Source: Orlajensenia sp037404875 (GTDB taxonomy: Bacteria > Actinomycetota > Actinomycetes > Actinomycetales > Microbacteriaceae). Taken from it: a DNA stretch of 64,000 nt. The translations under genes were made by a program, and so were the position numbers. Numbering within the stretch: the stretch's first letter is position 1; every line of letters begins with the position of its first letter. Under the pieces are notes generated by a model. That model was not told where the DNA came from and did not search any database. It was given only the letters and a program-made list of their open reading frames with translations. Positions 52,306 to 60,926 of the stretch are shown here, piece by piece. Location of the stretch: the NCBI RefSeq assembly GCF_037404875.1, contig NZ_JBBELO010000028.1:82180-146179 (forward strand), read 5' to 3'.

Positions 52306-53349
52306 ATGACGTTCTCGGTCGCCGTCAGCGGCGCATCCGGCTATGCGGGTGGCGAGCTGCTGCGCCTGCTCGCCGGCCATCCCGACCTCGAGGTGCGCAC
52401 GGTCACCGCGCACCAGAACGCCGGGCAGCCGCTCGTCGCGGTGCAGCCGCACCTGCGCTCCTACGCGGGGCTCGTGCTGCAGCCGACGACGGCGGAGGTG
52501 CTCGCTGGCCACGATGTCGTCTTCCTGGCGCTGCCACACGGCGCTTCGGGCGAGATGAGCGCGCAGCTCGACGAGGCCGCGCTCGTGATCGACTGCGGTG
52601 CCGACCATCGCCTCGAGAGCGCGGCGGACTGGGCGGCCTTCTACGGCGGCGATCACCACGCAGCCTGGGCCTACGGCGTTCCCGAACTTCCGCTCGCTAC
52701 TGGCAGCCAGCGCGACGTGCTCGCCTCCGCGCGTCGCATCGCGGCCCCCGGATGCAACGCCAGCACGGTCGCCCTCTCGCTGGCCCCCGGCATCCGGGCC
52801 GGCGTGATCGAGGAGCGCGACCTGGTGAGCGTGCTCGCGGTCGGTCCCAGCGGAGCCGGGAAGAGCCTGAAGACGCACCTGCTAGCAAGCGAGGTGCTCG
52901 GCAGCGCCAACCCGTACGCGGTCGGGGGCACGCACCGGCATCTCCCCGAGATCCAGCAGTCGCTGCGCGCGGCCGGCGCGCACGACCCCACACTCTCGTT
53001 CACGCCCGTGATCGTGCCGATGGCGCGGGGCATCCTCGCCACGAGCACCGCCCGCATCGTTCCGGGAACGGATGCGGCCGCCGTGCGCCGTGCCTGGGAG
53101 GAGGCCTACGCGGGCGAACCGTTCGTGCAGCTGCTTCCGGAGGGCGAGGTGCCGCGCACGGCCGACGTGCTCGGCGCGAACACGGCTCTGCTCGGCCTTG
53201 CCGTCGATGAGGCGGTGGGCCGCGTCGTCGTGATCGCGGCCGTCGACAACCTCGTCAAGGGCACCGCCGGCGCCGCCATCCAGTCCGCGAACCTCGCCCT
53301 CGGCCTCGACGAGAGAACCGGACTTCCCCTGAACGGAGTCGCACCGTGA
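52306..53349 (+). CDS. argC: N-acetyl-gamma-glutamyl-phosphate reductase
   Basis: Third enzyme of arginine synthesis, 347 aa, NADPH-dependent. The Rossmann start VAVSGASGYAGGELLRLLAG, the LALPHGASGEM segment, the catalytic Cys in IAAPGCNASTVALSLAP and the His region GGTHRHLPEIQQSL are present. AAGGTGG lies 5 nt before the ATG. First structural gene of argCJBDFH; each following junction overlaps. Confidence 0.97.
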   Translation: MTFSVAVSGASGYAGGELLRLLAGHPDLEVRTVTAHQNAGQPLVAVQPHLRSYAGLVLQPTTAEVLAGHDVVFLALPHGASGEMSAQLDEAALVIDCGADHRLESAADWAAFYGGDHHAAWAYGVPELPLATGSQRDVLASARRIAAPGCNASTVALSLAPGIRAGVIEERDLVSVLAVGPSGAGKSLKTHLLASEVLGSANPYAVGGTHRHLPEIQQSLRAAGAHDPTLSFTPVIVPMARGILATSTARIVPGTDAAAVRRAWEEAYAGEPFVQLLPEGEVPRTADVLGANTALLGLAVDEAVGRVVVIAAVDNLVKGTAGAAIQSANLALGLDERTGLPLNGVAP

Positions 53350-54497
53350 GCATCACCGCACCGCTCGGATTCGAAGCAGCCGGCATCGCCGCGGGCATCA
53401 AGGCGTCGGGCAGCGCCGACCTCGCCCTCGTCGTGAACCGCGGACCGTCGCAGCAGGCCGCCGCGGTCTTCACGAGCAACCGGGCTAAGGCGAACCCCGT
53501 TCTCTGGTCGCAGCGGGTGATCGTTGACGGCGTCGTGAGCGCCATCGTGCTCAACTCCGGCGGCGCCAACTGCTTCACCGGGCCCGAGGGGTTCCAGGTG
53601 ACGCACCGCACGGCCGAGGCGGTGGCGACGGCGCTCGACGTCTCGGCCGGCGACGTGCTCGTCTGTTCGACCGGCCTCATCGGCGACCAGCTCGACGGCG
53701 ATGCGCTCGAAGCCGGCGTGCACGCGGCGGCGGCGGTGCTCTCCACCGACGGCGGCGAGGCCGCTGCCCGCGCCATCATGACCACCGACACGCATCCGAA
53801 GATCGCCCTGGAGCGCGGCGACGGCTGGAGCATCGGGGGAATGGCGAAGGGCGCAGGCATGCTCGCCCCCGGTCTTGCGACCATGCTCGTCGTGCTGACG
53901 ACGGATGCCGACCTCGACTCCGCCGCGCTCGATGCGGCCCTGCGCTCCGCCACGCGCGTGAGTTTCGACCGGCTCGACTCCGACGGCTGCATGTCGACGA
54001 ACGACCAGGTGAGCCTGCTCGCCTCGGGCGCCAGCGGCATCCGGCCCGACACCGCCGAGTTCACCGCAGCCCTGACGAGGATCTGCGCCGATCTCGCCCG
54101 AGCGCTGCAGGGGGACGCGGAAGGTGCCAGCCACGACATCACCATCGAGGTCGTCGGAGCCGCGAGCGAACTCGAGGCCGTCGAGGTGGGACGCTCGGTG
54201 GCGCGCAACAACCTCTTCAAGGCCGCGGTCTTCGGCAACGATCCCAACTGGGGCCGGGTGCTCGCCGCCATCGGCACCACGAGCGCGACCTTCGACCCCT
54301 ACGACGTCGACGTCTCGATGAACGGGGTGCGGGTGTGCAGCGGCGGACGGCCCGACCGTCCTCGCGACGAGGTCGACCTCACTCCCCGCGCGGTGCACGT
54401 GCTCATCGACCTGCGCGTGGGCGAGGCCGAGGCCTCCATCCTGACCAACGACCTCACGCACGACTACGTGCATGAGAACAGCGCGTACGCGAGCTGA
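53346..54497 (+). CDS. argJ: Glutamate N-acetyltransferase/ornithine acetyltransferase
   Basis: Self-processing enzyme of 383 aa that recycles the acetyl group from N-acetylornithine to glutamate and may also use acetyl-CoA. The autocleavage region KGAGMLAPGLATMLVVLTTD contains the nucleophile Thr at residue 179. SVARNNLFKAAVFGNDPNWG follows in the beta chain. The GTG start overlaps the argC stop, and the stop overlaps argB. Confidence 0.97.
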   Translation: MSITAPLGFEAAGIAAGIKASGSADLALVVNRGPSQQAAAVFTSNRAKANPVLWSQRVIVDGVVSAIVLNSGGANCFTGPEGFQVTHRTAEAVATALDVSAGDVLVCSTGLIGDQLDGDALEAGVHAAAAVLSTDGGEAAARAIMTTDTHPKIALERGDGWSIGGMAKGAGMLAPGLATMLVVLTTDADLDSAALDAALRSATRVSFDRLDSDGCMSTNDQVSLLASGASGIRPDTAEFTAALTRICADLARALQGDAEGASHDITIEVVGAASELEAVEVGRSVARNNLFKAAVFGNDPNWGRVLAAIGTTSATFDPYDVDVSMNGVRVCSGGRPDRPRDEVDLTPRAVHVLIDLRVGEAEASILTNDLTHDYVHENSAYAS

Positions 54498-55399
54498 TGA
54501 TGGCGGAAGAGACATCGATTCCCGAGCCCACCGCACAGGTGAAGGCGCAGACCCTCATCGACTCGCTGCCGTGGCTGAAGCGCTTCCACGACGCGATCAT
54601 CGTCGTGAAGTACGGCGGCAACGCCATGGTGAGCCCCGAGCTGCAGCGCGCCTTCGCTGAAGACATGGTCTACCTGCGCTACGCCGGCATCCGCCCGGTC
54701 GTCGTGCACGGTGGCGGTCCGCAGATCTCGGCGATGCTCGAGCGCCTCGGCATCGAGAGCGAGTTCCGCGGCGGCTACCGGGTGACCACGCCCGAGGCCA
54801 TGGACGTCGTGCGCATGGTGCTCACCGGCTCGGTGAACCGGGAGCTCGTCAGCGCCATCAACCGTCACGGGCCGCTCGCCTCCGGCATCTCCGGTGAAGA
54901 TGCCGGCCTGTTCGAGGGCCGCCGCCGCGGCGCGGTCATCGACGGCGTCGAGGTCGACCTCGGCCTCGTCGGCGACGTGGTCGCCGTGGACCCTGCCGCG
55001 GTCATCGCCCAGCTCGATGCCGGGCGCATCCCGGTGGTCTCCTCGATCGCACCCGACGCGGATGCCGAGGGCCAGTCGCTCAACGTCAACGCCGACTCCG
55101 CGGCTGCGGCGCTCGCCGTTGCGCTCGGCGCCGACAAGCTCGTCATCCTGACGGATGTGGCGGGTCTGTACCGGGACTGGCCCGACCGCGACTCGCTCAT
55201 CTCGAACATCACCGCACCCGAGCTGCGGGAGCTGCTTCCCCGGCTGGAGTCCGGCATGATCCCGAAGATGGCGGCGTGCCTCGAGGCCGTCGACGGCGGC
55301 GTCGCCAAGGCGGCCATCATCGACGGGCGCGAACCGCACTCGATCCTGCTCGAGGTCTTCACGACCTCGGGCATCGGAACGGAGGTGGTTCCCGCGTGA
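54497..55399 (+). CDS. argB: N-acetylglutamate kinase
   Basis: Amino-acid kinase of 300 aa, usually the arginine-feedback-inhibited step. Key segments are VVKYGGNAMVSPELQRAFAEDM, VVVHGGGPQISAML, NVNADSAAAALAVALGADKLVILTDVAGLY and the late IIDGREPHSILLEVFT. An N-terminal helix (about residues 1-28), typical of arginine-sensitive hexameric enzymes, is present. ATG 54497 overlaps the argJ stop; ATG 54500 is an equal alternative. Confidence 0.97.
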   Translation: MMAEETSIPEPTAQVKAQTLIDSLPWLKRFHDAIIVVKYGGNAMVSPELQRAFAEDMVYLRYAGIRPVVVHGGGPQISAMLERLGIESEFRGGYRVTTPEAMDVVRMVLTGSVNRELVSAINRHGPLASGISGEDAGLFEGRRRGAVIDGVEVDLGLVGDVVAVDPAAVIAQLDAGRIPVVSSIAPDADAEGQSLNVNADSAAAALAVALGADKLVILTDVAGLYRDWPDRDSLISNITAPELRELLPRLESGMIPKMAACLEAVDGGVAKAAIIDGREPHSILLEVFTTSGIGTEVVPA

Positions 55400-56598
55400 A
55401 CGCCCGGCAGAACTGGCAGGAGCGTTTCCACGACGCGATGATGGGCTCCATCGCCACGCCGTTCGCCATGCTCGATCACGGCGAGGGTGCCTGGGTGTGG
55501 GACGTCGAGGGCAACCGCTACCTCGACTTCCTCGCCGGCATCGCCGTGAACGCGCTGGGACACGCGCATCCGGTGTTCGTCGACGCGGTCTCGCAGCAGG
55601 CCGGGCGGATGGCGCACATCTCGAACTACTTCGCGAGCGAGCCGCAGGTCGCCTTCGCCGAGCGCCTCAAGCGCCTCACCGGTGCGGGCAGTCGGGGCCG
55701 CGTCTACTTCGGCAACTCCGGGGCGGAGGCGAACGAGGCCGCCTTCAAGCTCGCCCGGCTGCACCGCCACGGCGGACGCACCCGCATCATCACCCTCACC
55801 AACTCCTTCCACGGGCGCACGATGGGGGCGCTCGCGCTGAGCGGGAAACCGGCGATGCGGCTCGAATTCGAGCCCGTGCCCGGGGGAGTCGAGCACATCG
55901 ACGCCACAGTGGAGGCCCTCGAGACGGCCATCGACGGCACCGTGGCCGCGCTCTTCCTCGAGCCCATCCTCGGGGAGGCCGGCGTGCTCGACCTGCCGGC
56001 CGGGTTCCTGAAGCGCGCCCGGGAACTCACGGCCGAGCACGGAGCCCTGCTGATCCTCGATGAGATCCAGACGGGCGCCGGGCGCACCGGGCGCTGGTTC
56101 GCCTTCCAGCGCGAGGGCATCGTGCCCGACGCCATCACGCTCGCGAAGGGCATCGGCGGAGGCATCCCCATCGGCGCGCTCGTGACCTTCGGAGGCGCCT
56201 CGGCGCTCTTCGGCCCTGGACAGCACGGCTCGACCTTCGGCGGGAACCCGCTCGCGACTGCGGCCGGCAACGCGGTGCTCGGCGAGATCGAACGCGCCGG
56301 ACTCGTTGAGAACGCCGATCGACGCGGGCGGCAGCTGCGCGAGATCATCCGTGGCATGCGTTCCCCGCTCGTCACAGACCTGCGCGGCCAAGGCCTGCTC
56401 ATCGGCATCGGCCTGGCCGAACCGGTGGCCGCCCGCATCGTGGCCGCCGCCCAGCGGGAAGGGCTCATCGTGAATGCGTCGAACCCCTCCAGCATCCGCC
56501 TCGCACCGCCGCTCATCATCGGCGACTCCGAGGTCACCGAGTTCTCCGAACGCTTCGAGAAGGCGCTCGCCACCACCATGAAAGAGATCACCGTATGA
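55396..56598 (+). CDS. argD: Acetylornithine aminotransferase
   Basis: PLP transaminase of 400 aa. It shows NRYLDFLAGIAVNALGHAHP, FGNSGAEANEAAFKLAR, SFHGRTMGALALSGKP, LLILDEIQTGAGRTG (Asp for the cofactor) and the Schiff-base Lys in DAITLAKGIGGGIPIGA. The frame is open further upstream, but GTG 55396, overlapping the argB stop, is the proper start. Overlaps argF by 4 bp. Confidence 0.97.
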   Translation: MNARQNWQERFHDAMMGSIATPFAMLDHGEGAWVWDVEGNRYLDFLAGIAVNALGHAHPVFVDAVSQQAGRMAHISNYFASEPQVAFAERLKRLTGAGSRGRVYFGNSGAEANEAAFKLARLHRHGGRTRIITLTNSFHGRTMGALALSGKPAMRLEFEPVPGGVEHIDATVEALETAIDGTVAALFLEPILGEAGVLDLPAGFLKRARELTAEHGALLILDEIQTGAGRTGRWFAFQREGIVPDAITLAKGIGGGIPIGALVTFGGASALFGPGQHGSTFGGNPLATAAGNAVLGEIERAGLVENADRRGRQLREIIRGMRSPLVTDLRGQGLLIGIGLAEPVAARIVAAAQREGLIVNASNPSSIRLAPPLIIGDSEVTEFSERFEKALATTMKEITV

Positions 56599-57527
56599 CC
56601 AGGCACTTCCTGCGCGACGACGACATCACACCCGAGGAGCAGGCCGCGATCCTCGACCTCGCCGTGGGCATCAAGGCCGACCGCTGGGGGAGCAGGCCTC
56701 TCGCGGGGCCGCAGACGGTGGCGGTGATCTTCGACAAGTCCTCCACCCGCACGCGCGTCTCGTTCGCGGTGGGCATCGCGGACCTCGGCGGCTCTCCGCT
56801 CATCATCTCGACCGCGAACTCGCAGCTGGGCGGCAAGGAGACACCGAGCGACACGGCGCGCGTGCTCGAGCGCATGGTCAGCGCCATCGTGTGGCGCACC
56901 TATGCGCAGTCCGGCCTCGACGAGATGGCGTCGGAGACCACCGTGCCCGTCGTCAACGCGCTCTCCGACGAGTTCCACCCCTGCCAGCTGCTCGCCGACC
57001 TGCTCACGCTGCGGGAGCACAAGGGCGAGCTCGCCGGCCTCACCGTCACCTTCCTCGGCGACGGCGCCAGCAACATGGCGCAGTCCTACCTGCTCGCGGG
57101 CGCGACGGCGGGAATGCACGTGCGCATCGCCTCGCCGGCCGGGTTCAGCCCGACGGATGCGGTCGTCGCCGACGCCCAGGCGATCGCCGCGCGTACCGGA
57201 GGATCCATCGAGGTGGGCACGGATGCGCGTGCCCTCGTCGCCGGTGTCGACGTCGTGGTCACCGACACCTGGGTCTCGATGGGCAAGGAGGACGAGAAGG
57301 CGGCGCGGCTGGCCGCCTTCGGCGACTACCAGGTCGATGCCGAACTCATGGCGCTCGCGGCCTCCGACGCCGTGTTCCTGCACTGCCTGCCCGCCGACCG
57401 CGGCTTCGAGGTCGCAGCCGACGTGATCGACGGGCCGCAGTCGATCATCTGGGACGAGGCCGAGAACCGGCTCCACGCGCAGAAGGCGCTGCTCGTGTGG
57501 CTGCTCGAGCAGAACGGCGTGCGCTGA
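56595..57527 (+). CDS. argF: Ornithine carbamoyltransferase
   Basis: Transcarbamylase of 310 aa that makes citrulline. The carbamoyl-phosphate motif is KSSTRTRVSF, followed by FHPCQLLADLLTLREHKG, VTDTWVSMGKEDEK for ornithine and the active-site HCLPADRGFEV. The ATG overlaps the argD stop, and the stop overlaps argH. Confidence 0.97.
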   Translation: MTRHFLRDDDITPEEQAAILDLAVGIKADRWGSRPLAGPQTVAVIFDKSSTRTRVSFAVGIADLGGSPLIISTANSQLGGKETPSDTARVLERMVSAIVWRTYAQSGLDEMASETTVPVVNALSDEFHPCQLLADLLTLREHKGELAGLTVTFLGDGASNMAQSYLLAGATAGMHVRIASPAGFSPTDAVVADAQAIAARTGGSIEVGTDARALVAGVDVVVTDTWVSMGKEDEKAARLAAFGDYQVDAELMALAASDAVFLHCLPADRGFEVAADVIDGPQSIIWDEAENRLHAQKALLVWLLEQNGVR

Positions 57528-58942
57528 TGGCCGAGAACTCGACGAATGAAGGCTCGCTCTGGGGCGCCCGCTTCGCCTCGGGCCCATCGCCGGAGCTGCA
57601 GGCGCTCAGCCGGTCCACCCACTTCGACTGGCGGCTGGCGGCATACGACCTCGCCGGCTCGGTCGCCCACGCCCGCGCACTCGCGGCCGCCGGGTACCTG
57701 GGCGACGAGGAGCTGCAGCGCATGATCGCGGGGCTGCAGTCGCTGGCCGATCAGGTCGCCAGCGGCGAGCTGCGCCCGGCCGACACGGATGAAGACGTGC
57801 ACGGCGCGCTGGAGAGCGCGCTGATCTCGGTGGTGGGTCCCGACCTCGGCGGCAAGCTGCGTGCCGGCCGCAGCCGCAACGACCAGATCGCCACGCTCGG
57901 CCTGCTGTTCCTGCGCGATGCCGCCGTGCGCATCCGGTCCCTCATCATCGACCTCCTCGACGCGCTCGCGGCCCAGGCAGCGGCGAACGACGGCGTGATC
58001 ATGCCCGGACGCACGCACATGCAGCACGGGCAGCCCATCCTGCTCGCGCATCACCTGCTCGCGTACTGCTGGCCGCTCGTGCGCGACCTGGAGCGCATCG
58101 CGGACTGGCAGCGACGCGCCGATGCCTCGCCCTACGGCTCGGGTGCCCTCGCCGGCAACACCCTTGGGCTCGACGCCGAGCTGGTGGCCCGTGAACTGGG
58201 CTTCGGCCGGGTGGTCGAGAACTCGCTCGACGGCACGGCCGCCCGCGACGTGGTCGCGGAATTCGCCTACATCAGTGCGCAGATCGGCATCGACCTCTCC
58301 CGGCTGGCCGAAGACATCATCATCTGGAACACCCGCGAATTCGGCTTCGTCACCCTCGACGACGGCTACTCGACCGGCTCGTCGATCATGCCGCAGAAGA
58401 AGAACCCCGACATCGCCGAGCTCACGCGGGGCAAGTCCGGACGCCTCGTGGGCAATCTGGCCGGCCTGCTGACCACGCTGAAGGGCCTTCCGCTGGCGTA
58501 CAACCGCGACCTGCAGGAAGACAAGGAGCCCGTCTTCGACTCCGTCGACACGCTCGAGGTGCTCCTCCCGGCATTCACCGGCATGGTCGCGACGCTGCGC
58601 TTCCACCCGGAACGCATGGCCGAGCTGGCACCGCAGGGGTTCTCGCTCGCGACGGATGTCGCCGACTGGCTCGTCAAGCAGCACCTGCCGTTCCGCGACG
58701 CCCACGAGATCTCGGGCGCCATGGTGCGGTACGCCGAGGAGCACGGGCTCGATCTGCACGAGATCCCCGACGAGGCCCTCGCCGAGATCTCCCCGCACCT
58801 GAATCCCCAGGTGCGCTCGGTGCTGAGCGTGGAAGGCTCGGTCGCGAGCCGCGACAACACCCCCGGCACGGCGCCCGTGCGCGTTGCCGAGCAACTCGCC
58901 GCGCTGACCGAACGCATCCGGGTGCTCGCCGAACGCACGTGA
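57527..58942 (+). CDS. argH: Argininosuccinate lyase
   Basis: Last enzyme of arginine synthesis, 471 aa. Features are SLWGARFASGPSPELQALSRS, AGRSRNDQIATLGLLFLRD, PGRTHMQHGQPILLAHHLLAY and the mobile signature loop GSSIMPQKKNPDIAEL. ATG 57527 overlaps the argF stop. argG, needed for the preceding step, and argR do not intervene, although they commonly lie between argF and argH in Actinobacteria. Confidence 0.97.
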   Translation: MAENSTNEGSLWGARFASGPSPELQALSRSTHFDWRLAAYDLAGSVAHARALAAAGYLGDEELQRMIAGLQSLADQVASGELRPADTDEDVHGALESALISVVGPDLGGKLRAGRSRNDQIATLGLLFLRDAAVRIRSLIIDLLDALAAQAAANDGVIMPGRTHMQHGQPILLAHHLLAYCWPLVRDLERIADWQRRADASPYGSGALAGNTLGLDAELVARELGFGRVVENSLDGTAARDVVAEFAYISAQIGIDLSRLAEDIIIWNTREFGFVTLDDGYSTGSSIMPQKKNPDIAELTRGKSGRLVGNLAGLLTTLKGLPLAYNRDLQEDKEPVFDSVDTLEVLLPAFTGMVATLRFHPERMAELAPQGFSLATDVADWLVKQHLPFRDAHEISGAMVRYAEEHGLDLHEIPDEALAEISPHLNPQVRSVLSVEGSVASRDNTPGTAPVRVAEQLAALTERIRVLAERT

Positions 58943-59550
58943 GGGCGATCGAGCGCGAGTTCCTGGCACGGGATGCGGTCGAGGTCGCGCCCGCGCTGCT
59001 CGGCGCCTACCTTCGCTACAGCACCGACGACGGCACGGTCACCGTGCGCCTGACCGAGGTGGAGGCCTACCGCGGGAATGGAGAGGATCCGGGCTCGCAC
59101 GCCTACCGGGGCCGCACCGCGCGCAATGCGGTGATGTTCGAGGAGCCCGGCCATCTCTACGCCTACTTCACCTACGGCATGCACACCTGCGTGAACGTGG
59201 TCTGCTCGCCGGTCGGCTCGGCCTCGGCCGTGCTGCTGCGGGCCGGCGAGATCGTCGAAGGCATCGAGCTCGCTCGCGTGCGGCGCCCCGCGGCGAGCGC
59301 CGACCGAGACCTCGCGCGCGGCCCCGCCCGGCTGACGAACGCCCTCGGAATCCGCTTGGCCGAGAACGGATCCGACCTGTTCGCGCCGCCGTTCGAGCTG
59401 TTGCCGGCCGACGAGCCGGTGCCGGTCGAGCAGGGACCGCGCGTCGGAGTGTCGGGCGCCGGTGGTGGCGCCGCCTTCCCGTGGCGGTTCTTCATCCCCG
59501 GTGAGCCGAGCGTGTCGGTGTTCCGGCGGCATCCGAAGTCGCATCCCTGA
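58939..59550 (+). CDS. 3-methyladenine DNA glycosylase (AAG/MPG type)
   Basis: Base-excision-repair enzyme of 203 aa removing alkylated purines. The family signature VRLTEVEAYRGNGEDPGSHA contains the catalytic Glu. It is followed by RNAVMFEEPGHLYAYFTYGMH with the intercalating Tyr and by ARGPARLTNALGI. It starts at GTG overlapping the argH stop, so it belongs to the arg transcript despite its repair function. The next gene is convergent. Confidence 0.93.
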   Translation: MRAIEREFLARDAVEVAPALLGAYLRYSTDDGTVTVRLTEVEAYRGNGEDPGSHAYRGRTARNAVMFEEPGHLYAYFTYGMHTCVNVVCSPVGSASAVLLRAGEIVEGIELARVRRPAASADRDLARGPARLTNALGIRLAENGSDLFAPPFELLPADEPVPVEQGPRVGVSGAGGGAAFPWRFFIPGEPSVSVFRRHPKSHP

Positions 59551-59572
59551 ACGGATGCGTGCGGGCGTCGGT

Positions 59573-60160
59573 TCAGGCGATGACGAGTCGCACGACGGCA
59601 CCGCACACGCAGGCCCAGATGAGGCTGGCGAAGGTTCCGATGATGAAGCGTTCTCGGGCTTCGGAGGACTCGAGCTCGGTGAAGCGGCCGACGCCCTTCA
59701 CCGCCACGATCACGGCGAGAGCCTCCGGCAACCCGGCGATCACCGAGGCGACGGTGGCGAATCGCTCCAGTACGCCGATCGTCGTTCCACCGCGCAGTAC
59801 CTCCCGATCAGTGCGATAGAGAACACCCTGCGCGTCGCGCGCGTCCTGCGGCACGACGATGCCGCCGTGGATGCCTTCACGCACGCTGCCCTTCGTCGCC
59901 AGGTCGAGGGCGAGCCGGGCGGCGGGGCCGCCGCCGAGAACGGCGAGGCCGGTGGCGACGACCGCCACGACGAGGTCGACGACCGCGGGCACGTCGGGCC
60001 GCGCGAGCCAGGCGAACAGCAGCGCCACCAGCAGCGCTCCCGCCGCGAGCCAGGTGAGCAGGTGGTTGGGCCGCAGGAAGGAGAGCACCGCCACCGTCGT
60101 CCCTGCCCCCAGGGTGAGCAGAAGCAGCAGCCAGATGATGAGGTCGAGAGGGGTGATCAT
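59573..60160 (-). CDS. Membrane protein paired with the SatD-like gene
   Basis: Protein of 195 aa with about four or five hydrophobic segments: LDLIIWLLLLLTLGAGTTVAV, LLTWLAAGALLVALLFAW, AVVDLVVAVVATGLAVLGGG and two near the C-terminus. A soluble loop between (KGSVREGIHGGIVVPQDARD) may be catalytic or regulatory, but I recognise no motif. Its ATG overlaps the stop of the SatD-like gene, so the two are co-translated. Function unknown. Confidence 0.75.
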   Translation of the reverse strand: MITPLDLIIWLLLLLTLGAGTTVAVLSFLRPNHLLTWLAAGALLVALLFAWLARPDVPAVVDLVVAVVATGLAVLGGGPAARLALDLATKGSVREGIHGGIVVPQDARDAQGVLYRTDREVLRGGTTIGVLERFATVASVIAGLPEALAVIVAVKGVGRFTELESSEARERFIIGTFASLIWACVCGAVVRLVIA

Positions 60161-60804
60161 GCCGACGGTTCCGTTCCTTTCGCGCTGTTCGCGGCCGAGA
60201 CGGTCGCGTCCAGTTCCCTCAACAGTGTGACAAGGGCGGGCTGGGCCTCCTCGTCCAGCCGCCAGAGCCCGGCGCGAAGGCGTTGGCTCACCGCGGCCGG
60301 CGTTATGCCGAGTATGCCAGCAGCCTCCTTCTGCGTGTGCCCCGAGCGCATCAGATCCGAGACCTCCCAGCCCTGGTCCGAGCGACGACGGCGCGCCACC
60401 AGGAGCATGCGCAGGAGGGGCTCGACGAGCTCGGCGGTCACGATCGTCTCCGGTGTGCGGCGGGTGCGCAGCGCGAAGCGGGACTCGTCGCGCTTGGCGG
60501 CGTCCACGGCATCGCGAGCCGCGATGAAGGCGTCTCCCGTCGCCTTGCGGGCCGCATCCGGCAGGGGAGTGCGCACCGATCCGACGCCGAGTCCCACGCT
60601 CCAGCGACCCGACCGGGTCAGGTCGAGAACGCTGGCCAGCGCGGTTTCGGCCTCGGCGGTCACGAGCTGCACCTCATCGCCGGCCGTCTGGTCGACGGGG
60701 AGGGCGAGAGCACCGCGGTGGGCCGACTCGAGCCGCTCCACGACGGCGGCGGCGCGGTCGACGTCGTGACGGCTGTCCACCTGATCGGCGGTGACCACGA
60801 ACAT
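60157..60804 (-). CDS. SatD-like protein with C-terminal helix-turn-helix
   Basis: Soluble protein of 215 aa. The start FVVTADQVDSRHD and the following alpha/beta region (GDEVQLVTAEAETALASVLDL, GLGVGSVRTPLP) match the SatD family. The C-terminus has a helix-turn-helix SGHTQKEAAGILGITPAAVSQRLRAGL, so it probably binds DNA. ATG 60804 is chosen because GGGAGGA stands before it; the frame extends 17 codons upstream. It heads a two-gene operon with the membrane protein, divergent from tyrS. The TTAAGG inverted pair in its promoter is a candidate autoregulatory site. Confidence 0.75.
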   Translation of the reverse strand: MFVVTADQVDSRHDVDRAAAVVERLESAHRGALALPVDQTAGDEVQLVTAEAETALASVLDLTRSGRWSVGLGVGSVRTPLPDAARKATGDAFIAARDAVDAAKRDESRFALRTRRTPETIVTAELVEPLLRMLLVARRRRSDQGWEVSDLMRSGHTQKEAAGILGITPAAVSQRLRAGLWRLDEEAQPALVTLLRELDATVSAANSAKGTEPSA

Positions 60805-60818
60805 GCCGTCCTCCCTCG

Positions 60819-60864
60819 TTAAGGCTGTGGGCTTGTCTGCCTCGAGTATAGCCATAAACCTTAA
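60819..60864 (-). promoter_or_regulatory. Promoter of the SatD-like gene flanked by inverted TTAAGG sites
   Basis: On the minus strand the -10 TATACT (60850-60845) is followed about 40 nt later by the start codon. TTAAGGCTGTGG (plus, 60819-60830) and TTAAGGTTTATGG (minus, 60864-60852) form an inverted pair around it. This AT-rich island stands out in the sequence. Confidence 0.5.
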
Positions 60865-60914
60865 TCAGCGCCGCTGAAGCCTGCAGGCCTTATCGGGCGG
60901 CCGCGCGCCGCTGG

Positions 60915-60920
60915 TAGCCT
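60915..60920 (+). promoter_or_regulatory. -10 element of tyrS, leaderless arrangement
   Basis: TAGCCT followed by 6 nt and the GTG at 60927, without a Shine-Dalgarno sequence or T-box-sized leader. Confidence 0.5.
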
Positions 60921-60926
60921 TGCAGC

